Shown piece by piece: positions 11,101-18,653 of a stretch of 64,000 nucleotides of DNA. The position numbers and the translations under genes are program-made. A model generated the notes under the pieces. The model was not told the DNA's origin. It saw only the letters and a list, made by a program, of their open reading frames with translations, and ran no database searches. Each line of letters begins with the position of its first letter. The stretch's first letter is position 1. Origin of the DNA: Wocania_A sp965224845 (GTDB lineage: Bacteria; Bacteroidota; Bacteroidia; Flavobacteriales; Flavobacteriaceae); NCBI GenBank assembly GCA_965224845.1, contig CBDDAJ010000036.1:139606-203605 (forward strand), written 5' to 3'.

Positions 11101-11633
11101 AAGTATGGGTTGACTGGAACCAAAATGGGGTTTTTACAGATCCGGGTGAAGCATACAACCTGGGCGATGCCAGTAATGTAACTAACAGTGCCACAAGCAA
11201 TTCGCCACTTTCAATTAGTATTCCCGTAGATGCCAAACTCGGTCATGCCACAATGAGAGTTGCCACTAAATATACTGGTAATACAGGAGATAACAGTCCC
11301 TCTCCCATTGGAAACGGTTCTGATGGAGAAGTAGAAGATTATACATTGAATATTATTCCTACTAAATCTATTGAGGAGTCAGGTTTTGAAAATTCAATCC
11401 TTTTTCCTAATCCTAATAACGGAACGTTTACTATTAAATTAAATGGTTCTCTTATAAGAGCTATTGAAGCTGAAATTTTTGACCCCAGAAACCGATTGGT
11501 CTATAAAAGAACTTTTAAGGCTACTGGAGACTTTGAAAAAGAAATTAAACTAACAGATGTACAATCCGGCATGTATATTTTAACCCTAAGTGATGGGCTT
11601 AAAAAAACTGCAAAAAAAATTATAGTAAAATAA
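8115..11633 (+). CDS. Secreted M12-type metalloprotease with two GEVED domains and T9SS tail
   Basis: This is a tandem paralogue of the preceding gene: signal peptide, propeptide region, catalytic domain with HEIGHQMGANH near residue 373, and the same Ig/PKD-like segment are almost collinear. It differs in carrying two GEVED repeats (ending near residues 925 and 1072) where its neighbour has one, giving 1172 aa. The C-terminus again shows a T9SS sorting domain (LFPNPNNGTFTIKLNGS). The extra repeat most likely arose by internal duplication and may alter surface or carbohydrate binding. Substrate unknown. Confidence 0.85.
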   Translation: MKTTLHYVLSIALFLITFSNIAQNRCWEKIERIPTQKSLSKLKLDIATVHLFKLNAKILDQDIQATPLRSTTQKKVSAKIISIPGSEGQLEDFRLYEAPVFSPELAVKYPNIRSFIGISTKDPKTRLRMSVAPQGVQTMISYVDKPTVFMQPIEKGGTEYVLYEKKSKRSKSNPFECKTIDVLNTTFNKSNKSSKVNEGGANNQTLQKFRIAISVTGEYTQFHNDDNAANGDAKADALAAINATLTRVNQIFETDMAITFELIGNNNLIIYDKPETDPYSDANIGADDNNSDNTNGWSLQVQNTLTAVIGNGAYDIGHLFGASGGGGNAGCIGCVCRNDSASSTDKNKGSAFTSPLNSGVPEGDTFDIDFVAHEIGHQMGANHTWSFESSEGTGVNSEPGSGSTIMGYAGITGANNVALNSDAYFHYHSIKQILDNVANKSCQTTEAISNNPPLADAGSDYNIPKGTPYVLKGSATDLDGTDNLTYCWEQIDSGTTNYQNFGPDLSSGAMNRSLPPSSSSNRYIPKFSSVLAGHVTQTNPTLGSDWESVSTVARTLNWALTVRDRSPANATGGQTSYDRMQITVEDVTPFTIKNPVSWAQGSTQNIEWIVGQTTNATINCQNVNIKLSTDGGLTFPITIASNTPNDGAFSYTVPAMANTSNAGLLIEAADNIFYDVSDFNFSISTDPDFFIVEDVLAPVNCGDTTAIYNFNFVVANGFSENTTFSVSGNPSGSIVTFSPTHLNDSGPVTMTISNLGATPVGDYTLTLTGTPTTSSPKNKNIVFPFNNGPCASTGNTDYSTSTTLVQFNTINQTSAKPSGYSNYTHISTGLNRNDTYNLMVNVNTAGDYTTNTKAWIDWNQNCSFDDPGEAYNLGDATNVTNGATGHSPLSIMVPSDAVLGHTTMRVSTKYKGDGLPNFCEKGFDGEVEDYTITIQPASTSFETSITLVNLNTINQASEKPSEYSDYTSVITTVNRASNYDLIVNVSTERDFKTATKVWVDWNQNGVFTDPGEAYNLGDASNVTNSATSNSPLSISIPVDAKLGHATMRVATKYTGNTGDNSPSPIGNGSDGEVEDYTLNIIPTKSIEESGFENSILFPNPNNGTFTIKLNGSLIRAIEAEIFDPRNRLVYKRTFKATGDFEKEIKLTDVQSGMYILTLSDGLKKTAKKIIVK

Positions 11634-11643
11634 CCGGTCTTTC

Positions 11644-12270
11644 TTATTTGCCGTTAAAAATATTCATGGTATTGCTAACGCCTGCAAGTACAAAAGATTT
11701 TATTAACTCCATAGATTTGTTTAATCGTTCAGGAAGTTTTTCATTTTCATTTTCATTCCATATTCCTAATACATAATCTACCTGCCGGCCTTTACTAAAA
11801 GTATCACTTATTCCAAATCTAAAACGATTATATTTTGTAGTATTTAGTTTCTCCTGGATATCTTTTAATCCATTATGTCCGCCATCACTACCTTTGGTCT
11901 TTAAACGAATACTTCCAAAGGGTAAATTTAAATCATCGGTAATTATTAATACATTTTCTAAGGGGATTTTTTCTTTTGTCATCCAATACAAAACGGCTTT
12001 CCCACTTAAATTCATATAAGTGCTTGGTTTTAAAAAAATAAAAGTTCTTCCTTTTAATTTATAGCTAGCAATATCACCCAGTTTTTGAGTTTCGAAAACC
12101 AGATTTTCTTGATTAGCAAAATAGTCTAAAACTTTAAAGCCTATGTTGTGCCTGGTATTGGCATACTTTTCTCCAATATTACCTAAGCCTACTATTAAAT
12201 ACTTTTTCATAGGGTCTTGTGCTTCTGTTTGGTTTTTCTTTTTAAATATGTTTGACAAAAATTGCCACAT
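11644..12270 (-). CDS. pth: Peptidyl-tRNA hydrolase
   Basis: Pth cleaves peptidyl-tRNA released from stalled ribosomes, recycling the tRNA. The core begins at MKKYLIVGLGNIGEKYANTR, with the catalytic histidine in RHNIGF and the conserved DDLNLPFG segment. I place the start at 12270 (MWQFLSNIF), as flavobacterial homologues carry a short N-terminal extension of this kind; an upstream in-frame ATG at 12312 would add 14 residues. It is convergent with the metalloprotease gene, 10 bp apart. Confidence 0.9.
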   Translation of the reverse strand: MWQFLSNIFKKKNQTEAQDPMKKYLIVGLGNIGEKYANTRHNIGFKVLDYFANQENLVFETQKLGDIASYKLKGRTFIFLKPSTYMNLSGKAVLYWMTKEKIPLENVLIITDDLNLPFGSIRLKTKGSDGGHNGLKDIQEKLNTTKYNRFRFGISDTFSKGRQVDYVLGIWNENENEKLPERLNKSMELIKSFVLAGVSNTMNIFNGK

Positions 12271-12344
12271 GATCATTTCAATTTTAAAGCTAAAATACAT
12301 TAAACATGCCAAAAATTTATAATTGGTATTGTTAAGAGCTGGTT

Positions 12345-12433
12345 ACTTGCATAAGGGATAGTAATGAAAACTCACAGCGAGGGTAGCCTGTATTGAATAG
12401 CTCAACCGTGTCTTAGCGTGGTAACGCCCAAAC
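12345..12433. repeat. Probable degenerate copy of a flavobacterial interspersed repeat
   Basis: Read on the minus strand, the segment starts with GGGCGTTACC and ends with TACTATCCCTTATGCAA. It resembles the GGGCGTT...CTATCCCT-type non-coding repeats that I recall from many Flavobacteriia genomes. It is GC-richer than its surroundings and has no reading frame. Identification rests on memory of the family, not on a second copy in this window. Confidence 0.35.
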
Positions 12434-12451
12434 ATTATTTTTTACTTTTTG

Positions 12452-12490
12452 AAAATAAAAAAGCATCCTGAATACAACAGAATGCTTTTA
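12452..12490 (-). terminator. Rho-independent terminator of rplY
   Basis: On the minus strand AAAAGCATTCTG pairs with CAGGATGCTTTT and runs into a T-rich tract. It lies about 25 bp after the rplY stop codon. Confidence 0.75.
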
Positions 12491-12512
12491 TATTAAATCT
12501 AGAATATATTAT

Positions 12513-13151
12513 CTATTCCTGAGCTGTAGCCTCTTCAGCTGGTGCATCAGCATTTGCTTCTGCGCCTTCAGCTAATTCTTCTTCTTCTTCTTCGTCTTCA
12601 ACCGCTACTCTTGAAGTTTTAATCTGACATACTACCGTATTGTCTGAATGTAAAAACGTATAGTTCTCGCTTGGCAATTCTCCAACAGCAACCTTATCAC
12701 CTATTTTAAGAGGTGTAATATCTATCTCAATAAAGTCTGGCAAATTAGCCGGAAGTGCTTTAATACGTAGTTTACGATTATTTCTTCTTAACACACCACC
12801 ATTTTTAACCCCTCTTGAGTTTCCTACAAGTTGAACAGGAATATTTAAAGCAATTTCTTTGTCTTCAAACAATTGATAGAAATCTACGTGTAAAATTCTG
12901 TCTGTTACCGGGTGAAATTGAATGTCTTGAAGTACGGCATTTAAAGTTTCTCCGTTATCCAGCTCAATCACAACTGTATGCGCATTTGGCGTATATACAA
13001 GTTTAGAGAAAGCTAATTCTGGTGCAGAGAAATGCACTGGTTTATCTCCTCCGTATAATACGCAAGGAACCTGACCAGCATTACGTAAGGCCTTTGTTGC
13101 TTTTTTGCCCACGCTTTCTCTTTGAGATCCGTTGATTGTAATTGATTTCAT
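12513..13151 (-). CDS. rplY: 50S ribosomal protein L25/Ctc family
   Basis: Binds 5S rRNA in the large ribosomal subunit. At 212 aa it is the long (Ctc-type) form: an N-terminal L25 beta-barrel (SITINGSQRESVGKKATKAL, then VPCVLYGG), a C-terminal TL5-like domain, and an acidic glutamate/alanine-rich tail from about residue 180, which is common in Bacteroidota. It lies 84 bp downstream of prs and may share its transcript. Confidence 0.95.
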   Translation of the reverse strand: MKSITINGSQRESVGKKATKALRNAGQVPCVLYGGDKPVHFSAPELAFSKLVYTPNAHTVVIELDNGETLNAVLQDIQFHPVTDRILHVDFYQLFEDKEIALNIPVQLVGNSRGVKNGGVLRRNNRKLRIKALPANLPDFIEIDITPLKIGDKVAVGELPSENYTFLHSDNTVVCQIKTSRVAVEDEEEEEELAEGAEANADAPAEEATAQE

Positions 13152-13235
13152 TTTTAAAATTTATAGTTATTATTAATATTTATTTTTTTTACCATTGCAA
13201 ACCTTATTTACTTTGGTAATTACGTGTAGTTAAAA

Positions 13236-14177
13236 CTACATTACAAATTGAGAACTAATGGATTTATTATGATGCACCTTATGCATTACATTTGCAAATA
13301 AATCTGCACAGCTTAAAACCTTTACTTTATTACTTTTTTGTTGTAACGGGATGGAATCTGTTACTATTAATTCTTCTAATTTTGAGTTTTCTAATCTTTC
13401 ATAAGCGCTCCCAGATAGTATAGGATGTGTACAAATGGCTCTTACACTTAAAGCACCTCTTTCCATCATTAAATCTGCTGCTTTAGTTAAAGTTCCTGCC
13501 GTATCTACCATATCATCAACTAACACTACATTTTTTCCTTCTACGTTACCAATTAATTCCATATGAGAAATAACATTGGCTTTAGCGCGTTGTTTGTAAC
13601 AAATCACAACATCACTCTCTAAGGCTTTAGAGTATGCATAAGCTCTTTTAGAACCTCCCATATCTGGCGAAGCAATAGTTAAATGCTCTAAACCAAGATT
13701 TTTTAAGTATGGTAAAAATATGGTTGATGCAAATAAATGATCTACCGGTTTTTCAAAGAATCCTTGTATTTGATCTGCATGCAGATCCATAGTAATAATT
13801 CGAGTTGCACCTGCAGCTTCCAGCATTTTTGCTACTAACTTTGCAGCAATAGGTACTCTGGGTTTGTCTTTTCTGTCTTGCCTAGCCCAACCAAAATAGG
13901 GCATAACTGCTGTAATATGTCTTGCTGAAGCACGTTTAGCTGCATCAATCATTAACAACAATTCCATTAAATTTTCAGAGCTTGGATTTGTTGATCCAAT
14001 AATAAAAATTCGTGTCCCTCTTATAGATTCTTCATATGATGGTTGAAATTCGCCATCGCTATAGGTAGAAGTAATTACATTTCCTAAATCTTCTCCATAA
14101 GCCTTAGCTATTTTTTGTGCTAAAGTTGTACTTTGTGTGCATGCAAATATTTTGGCTCGGGTTTTAATTTTTGTCAT
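13236..14177 (-). CDS. prs: Ribose-phosphate pyrophosphokinase (PRPP synthase)
   Basis: Makes PRPP from ribose-5-phosphate and ATP for nucleotide, histidine and tryptophan synthesis. Visible signatures are ARQDRKDKPRVPIAAKL (about residue 95), the metal-binding DLHADQIQGFF (about 130) and the PRPP loop VVLVDDMVDTAGTLTKAA (about 218). The 313-aa length is standard. A good promoter lies just upstream. Confidence 0.97.
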   Translation of the reverse strand: MTKIKTRAKIFACTQSTTLAQKIAKAYGEDLGNVITSTYSDGEFQPSYEESIRGTRIFIIGSTNPSSENLMELLLMIDAAKRASARHITAVMPYFGWARQDRKDKPRVPIAAKLVAKMLEAAGATRIITMDLHADQIQGFFEKPVDHLFASTIFLPYLKNLGLEHLTIASPDMGGSKRAYAYSKALESDVVICYKQRAKANVISHMELIGNVEGKNVVLVDDMVDTAGTLTKAADLMMERGALSVRAICTHPILSGSAYERLENSKLEELIVTDSIPLQQKSNKVKVLSCADLFANVMHKVHHNKSISSQFVM

Positions 14178-14229
14178 AACTAACTACTTGCTAATGAGTC
14201 GAAAAAGGTTACTTATTTTTAATGAGGTG

Positions 14230-14257
14230 CAAATTTAGGGATTTATTTGAATTCCAA
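14230..14257 (-). promoter_or_regulatory. Promoter of prs
   Basis: On the minus strand TTG (14257-14255) is followed after 17 nt by a perfect TAAATTTG -7 box (14237-14230). It lies about 50 bp before the prs start codon. Confidence 0.6.
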
Positions 14258-14352
14258 AAGGATAAAAGCGACTATTTTAATAACTAAGAGTAAAAATATG
14301 ACATGTTTTTACTGTTTGAAATGCTTCCCAATGCCCATCGTATGACAGAAAA

Positions 14353-14430
14353 TGCTCAAATTGCAGTATTGATAGCCATCGGGAGGTAGATCTGTCTGCC
14401 GACAGGCAGGTGTACCGGATTCAAAATCCA
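14353..14430 (+). pseudogene. Degenerate tRNA-Leu copy interrupted by a palindromic repeat
   Basis: The stretch TGCTCAAATTGCAGTATTGATAG aligns with the first bases of the intact tRNA-Leu at 14712, and GGATTCAAAATCCA (14417-14430) is identical to its anticodon arm. Between them lies an extra segment containing CTGTCTGCCGACAGGCAGG (14392-14410), an imperfect palindrome. The T-arm and acceptor 3' half are not recognisable, so this is a broken duplicate. Confidence 0.5.
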
Positions 14431-14474
14431 TTACTCCAAGCTTATGCTATGCTTTAGGTTTACCCATTTCAAGT

Positions 14475-14695
14475 CCAAACAAAAACTACATTTATGCAGG
14501 CATGACTCAAAACCTTGATGCCAGAATTGAAAGACATAATCAAAAAAGAGAAAAAACAACAAGGGCTTACGCAGCCTTTTAAACTCATTTATTAAGAACA
14601 AGTTGAAAACCAGAATTGAGGCAAGAAAGCGAGAAAAATATTGGAAATCTGGAATTGGTAAAGAAAAACTTCGTTTAATTCGAGATAAAAGTTAA
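14475..14695 (+). pseudogene. GIY-YIG endonuclease-like remnant
   Basis: One frame gives KNYIYAGMTQNLDARIERHN followed by KKREKTTRAYAAF-like sequence and a stop, and a second frame then gives RIEARKREKYWKSGIGKEKL and LIRDKS before the stop at 14695. Together they match the short GIY-YIG (UPF0213-like) proteins common in Flavobacteriia. The N-terminal strand is missing and a frameshift lies near 14580, so the gene is dead. It sits between the broken and intact tRNA-Leu copies. Confidence 0.6.
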
Positions 14696-14711
14696 ATTTG
14701 CAGTCCGAAAT

Positions 14712-14793
14712 GCTCAAGTGGCGGAATTGGTAGACGCGCTGGATTCAAAATCCAGTTTCTTCGGAAGTGTGGGTTCGATTCCCACCTTGAGTA
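14712..14793 (+). tRNA. tRNA-Leu(CAA)
   Basis: GCTCAAG pairs with CTTGAGT (G1-U72 wobble). D-arm, anticodon loop TTCAAAA with anticodon CAA, a long class II variable arm and a canonical T-arm (GTGGG TTCGATT CCCAC) are all present. No CCA is encoded. Its 3' side marks the left edge of the RNA-repair island. Confidence 0.93.
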
Positions 14794-14870
14794 CAGATAA
14801 AATCCGTAATTCATTGATTTTAAAATGGTTGCGGATTTTTGTTTTTAGTATTTGTACGGTTTGTCTACGG

Positions 14871-15902
14871 TTAAATCGTTTTTTGAGCTTCTTCTTTATA
14901 AAACCCTGCTGCTTTTTCCAACTTTTGCTTCATTCGATTTCTGAGCTTTTGAGGTTTGATAACCTCAATCGAATCTCCAAAACCTAAAATAAGGCGTTCT
15001 AATTCAAAATTAATCTGAACGAAAATATTAAAAATAACCCCATTATCTGTTTTCTTGATGACTCTTTGGGAACGATGGAATGGTTTAGTGATTACATACG
15101 GTGCATTTTTTTTATCAATCCAAAACTGAATGCGTTCGGCTCTTGTGTTTGAAACCGTTACACCAATAACATCTTTGTAATATTGATCGCCATTAAAGTT
15201 GTTATTCTTATATGTAATTGTTGTATCGTAATCTATGTCGACAATTCTATCTAAAGCAAAAGTAACTATTGGTTTTTTTGCTTCTACTCCGGGCCTTCCT
15301 ATTAAAAACCAACGATTATTGAACTCTTTTAATATATAAGGGTGAAAAACAATATCAGAAGCTTCCCTTGCTTTAAAGGATTGGTATTTTATTTTCAAAA
15401 CCATTTTCTTAATGATTGCTTGGTACAAAACATCTAGATGCTCTAAACCTTTTAGTTTTTCATTCTTATCTAAATGAATTACGGCAGATTGATGTGTTTT
15501 CTCAGTATATACCTTATCTTCTAACCGTTGAATAATACCTCCTAATTCGGAAAATAAAGAGAAGTCTTTAAACTGTTTGAGCATTTCCACGGTTTCAGAA
15601 AGGACATTCATATCGTTTTCATTAAGAGGTATGTCCGTTATCGAATAGTCCTCATCTTCGTATTTATAAAATTTCTTATCGTAAACAATAATAGGCGCAT
15701 TATAACCCAACTTATCACTACGCATCATTTGAATATCTAACTGCACGGTTCGTTTACTAACATTAACTTCTCTTCCTTCATATTCATATAATGTGTCGGA
15801 ACAGGCTTCTATTAAATCGCTTAATGTCCATTGCCTATAATTGTTTTGAAGACATTTATCAATAGTTTTATAGCGTATTAACGCATTTTTATTTAAAGCC
15901 AT
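14871..15902 (-). CDS. WYL-domain transcriptional regulator
   Basis: The 343-aa protein has an N-terminal helix-turn-helix region (residues 1-70, RYKTIDKCLQ ... VSKRTVQLDIQMMR) and a WYL domain at about 155-225 with the NRWFLIGRPG segment. WYL domains sense ligands, probably nucleic-acid fragments or nucleotides, and often control stress, CRISPR and RNA-repair loci. It is transcribed away from the RtcB operon at 16064 with 160 bp between them. I infer that it controls that operon and itself, through the inverted repeat at 15934-15966. Confidence 0.82.
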   Translation of the reverse strand: MALNKNALIRYKTIDKCLQNNYRQWTLSDLIEACSDTLYEYEGREVNVSKRTVQLDIQMMRSDKLGYNAPIIVYDKKFYKYEDEDYSITDIPLNENDMNVLSETVEMLKQFKDFSLFSELGGIIQRLEDKVYTEKTHQSAVIHLDKNEKLKGLEHLDVLYQAIIKKMVLKIKYQSFKAREASDIVFHPYILKEFNNRWFLIGRPGVEAKKPIVTFALDRIVDIDYDTTITYKNNNFNGDQYYKDVIGVTVSNTRAERIQFWIDKKNAPYVITKPFHRSQRVIKKTDNGVIFNIFVQINFELERLILGFGDSIEVIKPQKLRNRMKQKLEKAAGFYKEEAQKTI

Positions 15903-15933
15903 AGATTAAATTTTAATGAAAAATAAGAAATAA

Positions 15934-15966
15934 ATCTATCTACGCAAAAAGATTGCGCATATAGAT
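15934..15966. promoter_or_regulatory. Inverted repeat, candidate operator of the WYL regulator
   Basis: ATCTATCTACGC (15934-15945) and GCGCATATAGAT (15955-15966) form an imperfect palindrome matching at 10 of 12 positions with a 9-bp spacer. It is centred in the divergent gap, where a dimeric regulator would bind. Confidence 0.45.
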
Positions 15967-16020
15967 AAAATATTTGTATCGGAATCATAAATAAGTCTTT
16001 TAAAGGGCTTTAAAGTAATG

Positions 16021-16046
16021 CTCCGTCGAACGAGGAGTCGGCGGAG
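16021..16046 (+). promoter_or_regulatory. GC-rich hairpin in the leader of the first rtcB
   Basis: CTCCGTCGA and TCGGCGGAG form a 9-bp stem (one G-U pair) with an 8-nt loop, ending 17 bp before the ATG at 16064. It is unusual in this AT-rich setting and could affect translation or protect the mRNA 5' end. It might also be a mobile palindromic repeat. Confidence 0.35.
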
Positions 16047-16063
16047 TTTAAAATAGATAAGAA

Positions 16064-17452
16064 ATGGAAAGCAGAGCAAACATTACGGGATATACATTAA
16101 TTGAAATGGGATTTAGATCAGGAAAATGGTTTAAAGAAGCATTAGATCATATTAATGAAAATCAATTAGATGGAGATGCCTTAAACAAATATTTAGAACA
16201 GTTTAAATCTCCAGACCCAATAGATTTGCATAAAAATGCAATTCCATTTTCAGTAAACATTAAAGCAGAAAATGAATTAGAAAAAGCCAATGTAGATTCT
16301 GTTATTGAAACGATGAAAACTTTAATGAAGACACCAACATTAGTTGATGGGTCAATTATGCCAGATGCTTGCCCAACAGGTTCTAAAGGAACCATTCCAG
16401 TAGGCGGTGTTGCCGTAGCAAAAAACGCCATTCATCCGGGGATGCATAGTGCCGATATCTGCTGTTCGGTGATGCTTACTGATTTTGGAAAAGCAAACCC
16501 AAAAGATGTTTTAGATGCAGCTCATAGTATTACGCATTTTGGACCAGGTGGAAGAGATAGAAATTCTCAGTTTAGATTTCCAATGGATTTATTAGCGGAG
16601 ATAGAAGCAAACTACTTCTTAAATGACCAAAAATGTATTTCTGCTGCGAGATCGCATTTAGGGACTCAAGGAGATGGGAATCATTTCTTATTTATTGGTA
16701 AATCTAAAAACACTGGAAACACGATGATGGTTACACATCATGGAAGTAGAGGTTTTGGAGCTAACTTATACTCTAAAGGAATGAAAATAGCAGAGAAATT
16801 CAGAAAAGAACTATCTCCAGACACACTAAAGCAAAACGCATGGATTCCTTTTAATACTGAAGAAGGAGAACAGTATTGGGAAGCATTACAGATTATTAGA
16901 AAGTGGACAAAGAAAAACCATGAAGTAATTCATGATGCCACTTTAGAAAAATTAGGAATCGAGAAAGAAAATAGATTTTGGAATGAACATAATTTCGTGT
17001 TTAAAGATGGGGATTTGTTTTATCATGCTAAAGGAGCAACGCCATTAGATAAAAAATTCATGCCAGATATTACGGGGCCAAGATTAATTCCGTTAAATAT
17101 GTCTGAACCTGTTTTAATCGTGGAAGGTGAAACCACAAATAGTAATTTAGGTTTTGCACCTCATGGGGCAGGAAGAAATATTAGTAGAACACAACATAGA
17201 AAAAGTAAAACAGGGACATTTCAAGAGATTTTCAATGAAGAAACTAACGGTTTAGATGTTAGATTTTTTTCTGAAGAGATTGATATAACAGAATTGCCAA
17301 GTGCATATAAAAATGCGGAAACAGTGCGACATCAAATGGAAGAATTTGGTTTAGGGAAAGTCATTGATGAAGTATTGCCTTATGGCTGTATTATGGCTGG
17401 AGATTGGTTGAAAAATGCGCCTTGGAAAAAACGCAAAAGAAAGAATGGGTAA
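16064..17452 (+). CDS. rtcB: RtcB-family RNA ligase (first copy)
   Basis: RtcB joins RNA 3'-phosphate or 2',3'-cyclic phosphate ends to 5'-OH ends using GTP and Mn2+. The 462-aa protein has an N-terminal domain (ITGYTLIEMGFRSGKWFKEA) and the RtcB core. Metal and guanylylation residues are visible: DICC near residue 131, GDGNHFLFIG, THHGSRGFGANL, and HGAGR, where the histidine (about 367) is the one that takes GMP in characterised RtcB. It is the first gene of an operon with two RlaP-type nucleotidyltransferases and faces a WYL regulator, a recognised layout for RNA repair. Confidence 0.93.
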   Translation: MESRANITGYTLIEMGFRSGKWFKEALDHINENQLDGDALNKYLEQFKSPDPIDLHKNAIPFSVNIKAENELEKANVDSVIETMKTLMKTPTLVDGSIMPDACPTGSKGTIPVGGVAVAKNAIHPGMHSADICCSVMLTDFGKANPKDVLDAAHSITHFGPGGRDRNSQFRFPMDLLAEIEANYFLNDQKCISAARSHLGTQGDGNHFLFIGKSKNTGNTMMVTHHGSRGFGANLYSKGMKIAEKFRKELSPDTLKQNAWIPFNTEEGEQYWEALQIIRKWTKKNHEVIHDATLEKLGIEKENRFWNEHNFVFKDGDLFYHAKGATPLDKKFMPDITGPRLIPLNMSEPVLIVEGETTNSNLGFAPHGAGRNISRTQHRKSKTGTFQEIFNEETNGLDVRFFSEEIDITELPSAYKNAETVRHQMEEFGLGKVIDEVLPYGCIMAGDWLKNAPWKKRKRKNG

Positions 17453-17894
17453 AAAGAAACAATTTAAAAATATAATTAATGGACTTTTATGTTCTTTTAT
17501 AAGTCGCAATAATGATGTTAATGGCTATTGGGGAATAGGTAAGTTGTATTCTTTAATGGTAAAATCTGAATCATTAAAAATTGAAATAGACTTGATTAAT
17601 AAAACAATTTCTCCTAATGATAACGAATTTAAATTGTTAGTTTCAAAGTATTCGGCATATCTATTTAACAGAATGAAAGTTGAAAAAATTGATAAGAAGC
17701 ATCTAATTAAAGCTACTGTAATTTTAATAGGATACCCTAATAATCCTATTTTATCACTCGGAATATTAGCACCACACAAAATTCATTGTAGAATTTTGAT
17801 AATAGATAGTTTGAACACAAAATATGCTCTTGAAAAAAATGTTTGGTGTCGTGAACACAACCCTAAACTAGAATCAAAAAGAGCAATAATATAA
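17445..17894 (+). CDS. Unknown protein in the rtcB-rlaP operon, 149 aa
   Basis: I start it at 17445, where ATG overlaps the rtcB stop codon; the frame could extend upstream to 17415 inside rtcB. The sequence begins with a basic MGKKKQFKN, then FISRNNDVNGYWGIGKLYSL, with mixed alpha/beta character and no motif I recognise. The tight coupling to rtcB and to the nucleotidyltransferase 12 bp downstream suggests a job in the same repair process. Function unknown. Confidence 0.65.
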   Translation: MGKKKQFKNIINGLLCSFISRNNDVNGYWGIGKLYSLMVKSESLKIEIDLINKTISPNDNEFKLLVSKYSAYLFNRMKVEKIDKKHLIKATVILIGYPNNPILSLGILAPHKIHCRILIIDSLNTKYALEKNVWCREHNPKLESKRAII

Positions 17895-17906
17895 TATGAC
17901 AATATT

Positions 17907-18653
17907 ATGAGAAAAGAAATACTAAATAAGTTAAAACAAATAGAACAAGATAAGAATATAGAAATCTTATTCGCTGTAGAATCTGGAAGTAGAGCTTGGG
18001 GCTTTGCTTCTCCAGATTCTGATTATGATATTCGTTTTGTTTACAAACATAAAAAAGATTGGTATCTAAATCTTTGGGAGCAAACTGATACTATACAGTT
18101 TATGACTGAAGATGATCTAGATGGTTCAGGTTGGGATGTTCGAAAAGCACTCAAATTGCTAGCCAAATCTAATGCTTCTTTTTTAGGGTGGTTATTTTCA
18201 CCAATAGTATATAGAGAAGATTCAGCATTTTTGAGCGAAATAAAAACCTTAGCTATGAACAATTTCAATCCAGTTTCTGGATTTTATCACTATCATAGTA
18301 TGAACAAAGGGTTTGAAGAAACTCTAGGGTCAGATAAAATGACATTGAAAAGCTTCTTTTATGCTATTCGAACTGCTCTATGTGCTAAATGGGTTTATGA
18401 GAAGAATACAATACCTCCTGTTTTGTTTCGAGAATTATACCCATTAATTGATAGTAGGTATCGTTCTACTTTAGATGAGTTGATACTCTTAAAAAGTAAA
18501 CATATAGAGAAAAGTAACGAACCCGTTGATACTAGTTTAATTGAATTAGTAAAGCAAATTGCTGAAGAGAATAATCGTGTCAAAAATGATTTATTAAACA
18601 AAAAATCTAATCCAGAAGAGTTCAACGAATTCTTTTTAAAATCAATAACATGA
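17907..18653 (+). CDS. RlaP-type nucleotidyltransferase (first copy)
   Basis: A polymerase-beta-fold nucleotidyltransferase of the family annotated as RNA-repair-pathway (PF10127-like, RlaP). The active-site motif GSRAWGFASPDSDYDIR is at about residues 26-42, with the paired aspartates that bind metal. Such proteins are predicted to add nucleotides to damaged RNA ends before ligation; this activity is inferred from families, not proven here. The 248-aa gene ends in an ATGA overlap with the next, so translation is coupled. Confidence 0.85.
   Translation: MRKEILNKLKQIEQDKNIEILFAVESGSRAWGFASPDSDYDIRFVYKHKKDWYLNLWEQTDTIQFMTEDDLDGSGWDVRKALKLLAKSNASFLGWLFSPIVYREDSAFLSEIKTLAMNNFNPVSGFYHYHSMNKGFEETLGSDKMTLKSFFYAIRTALCAKWVYEKNTIPPVLFRELYPLIDSRYRSTLDELILLKSKHIEKSNEPVDTSLIELVKQIAEENNRVKNDLLNKKSNPEEFNEFFLKSIT

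Noticed and set aside
14718..14987. 89-codon frame over tRNA-Leu and the end of the WYL gene
   Set aside because: It overlaps the tRNA and the antisense of a better-supported gene.
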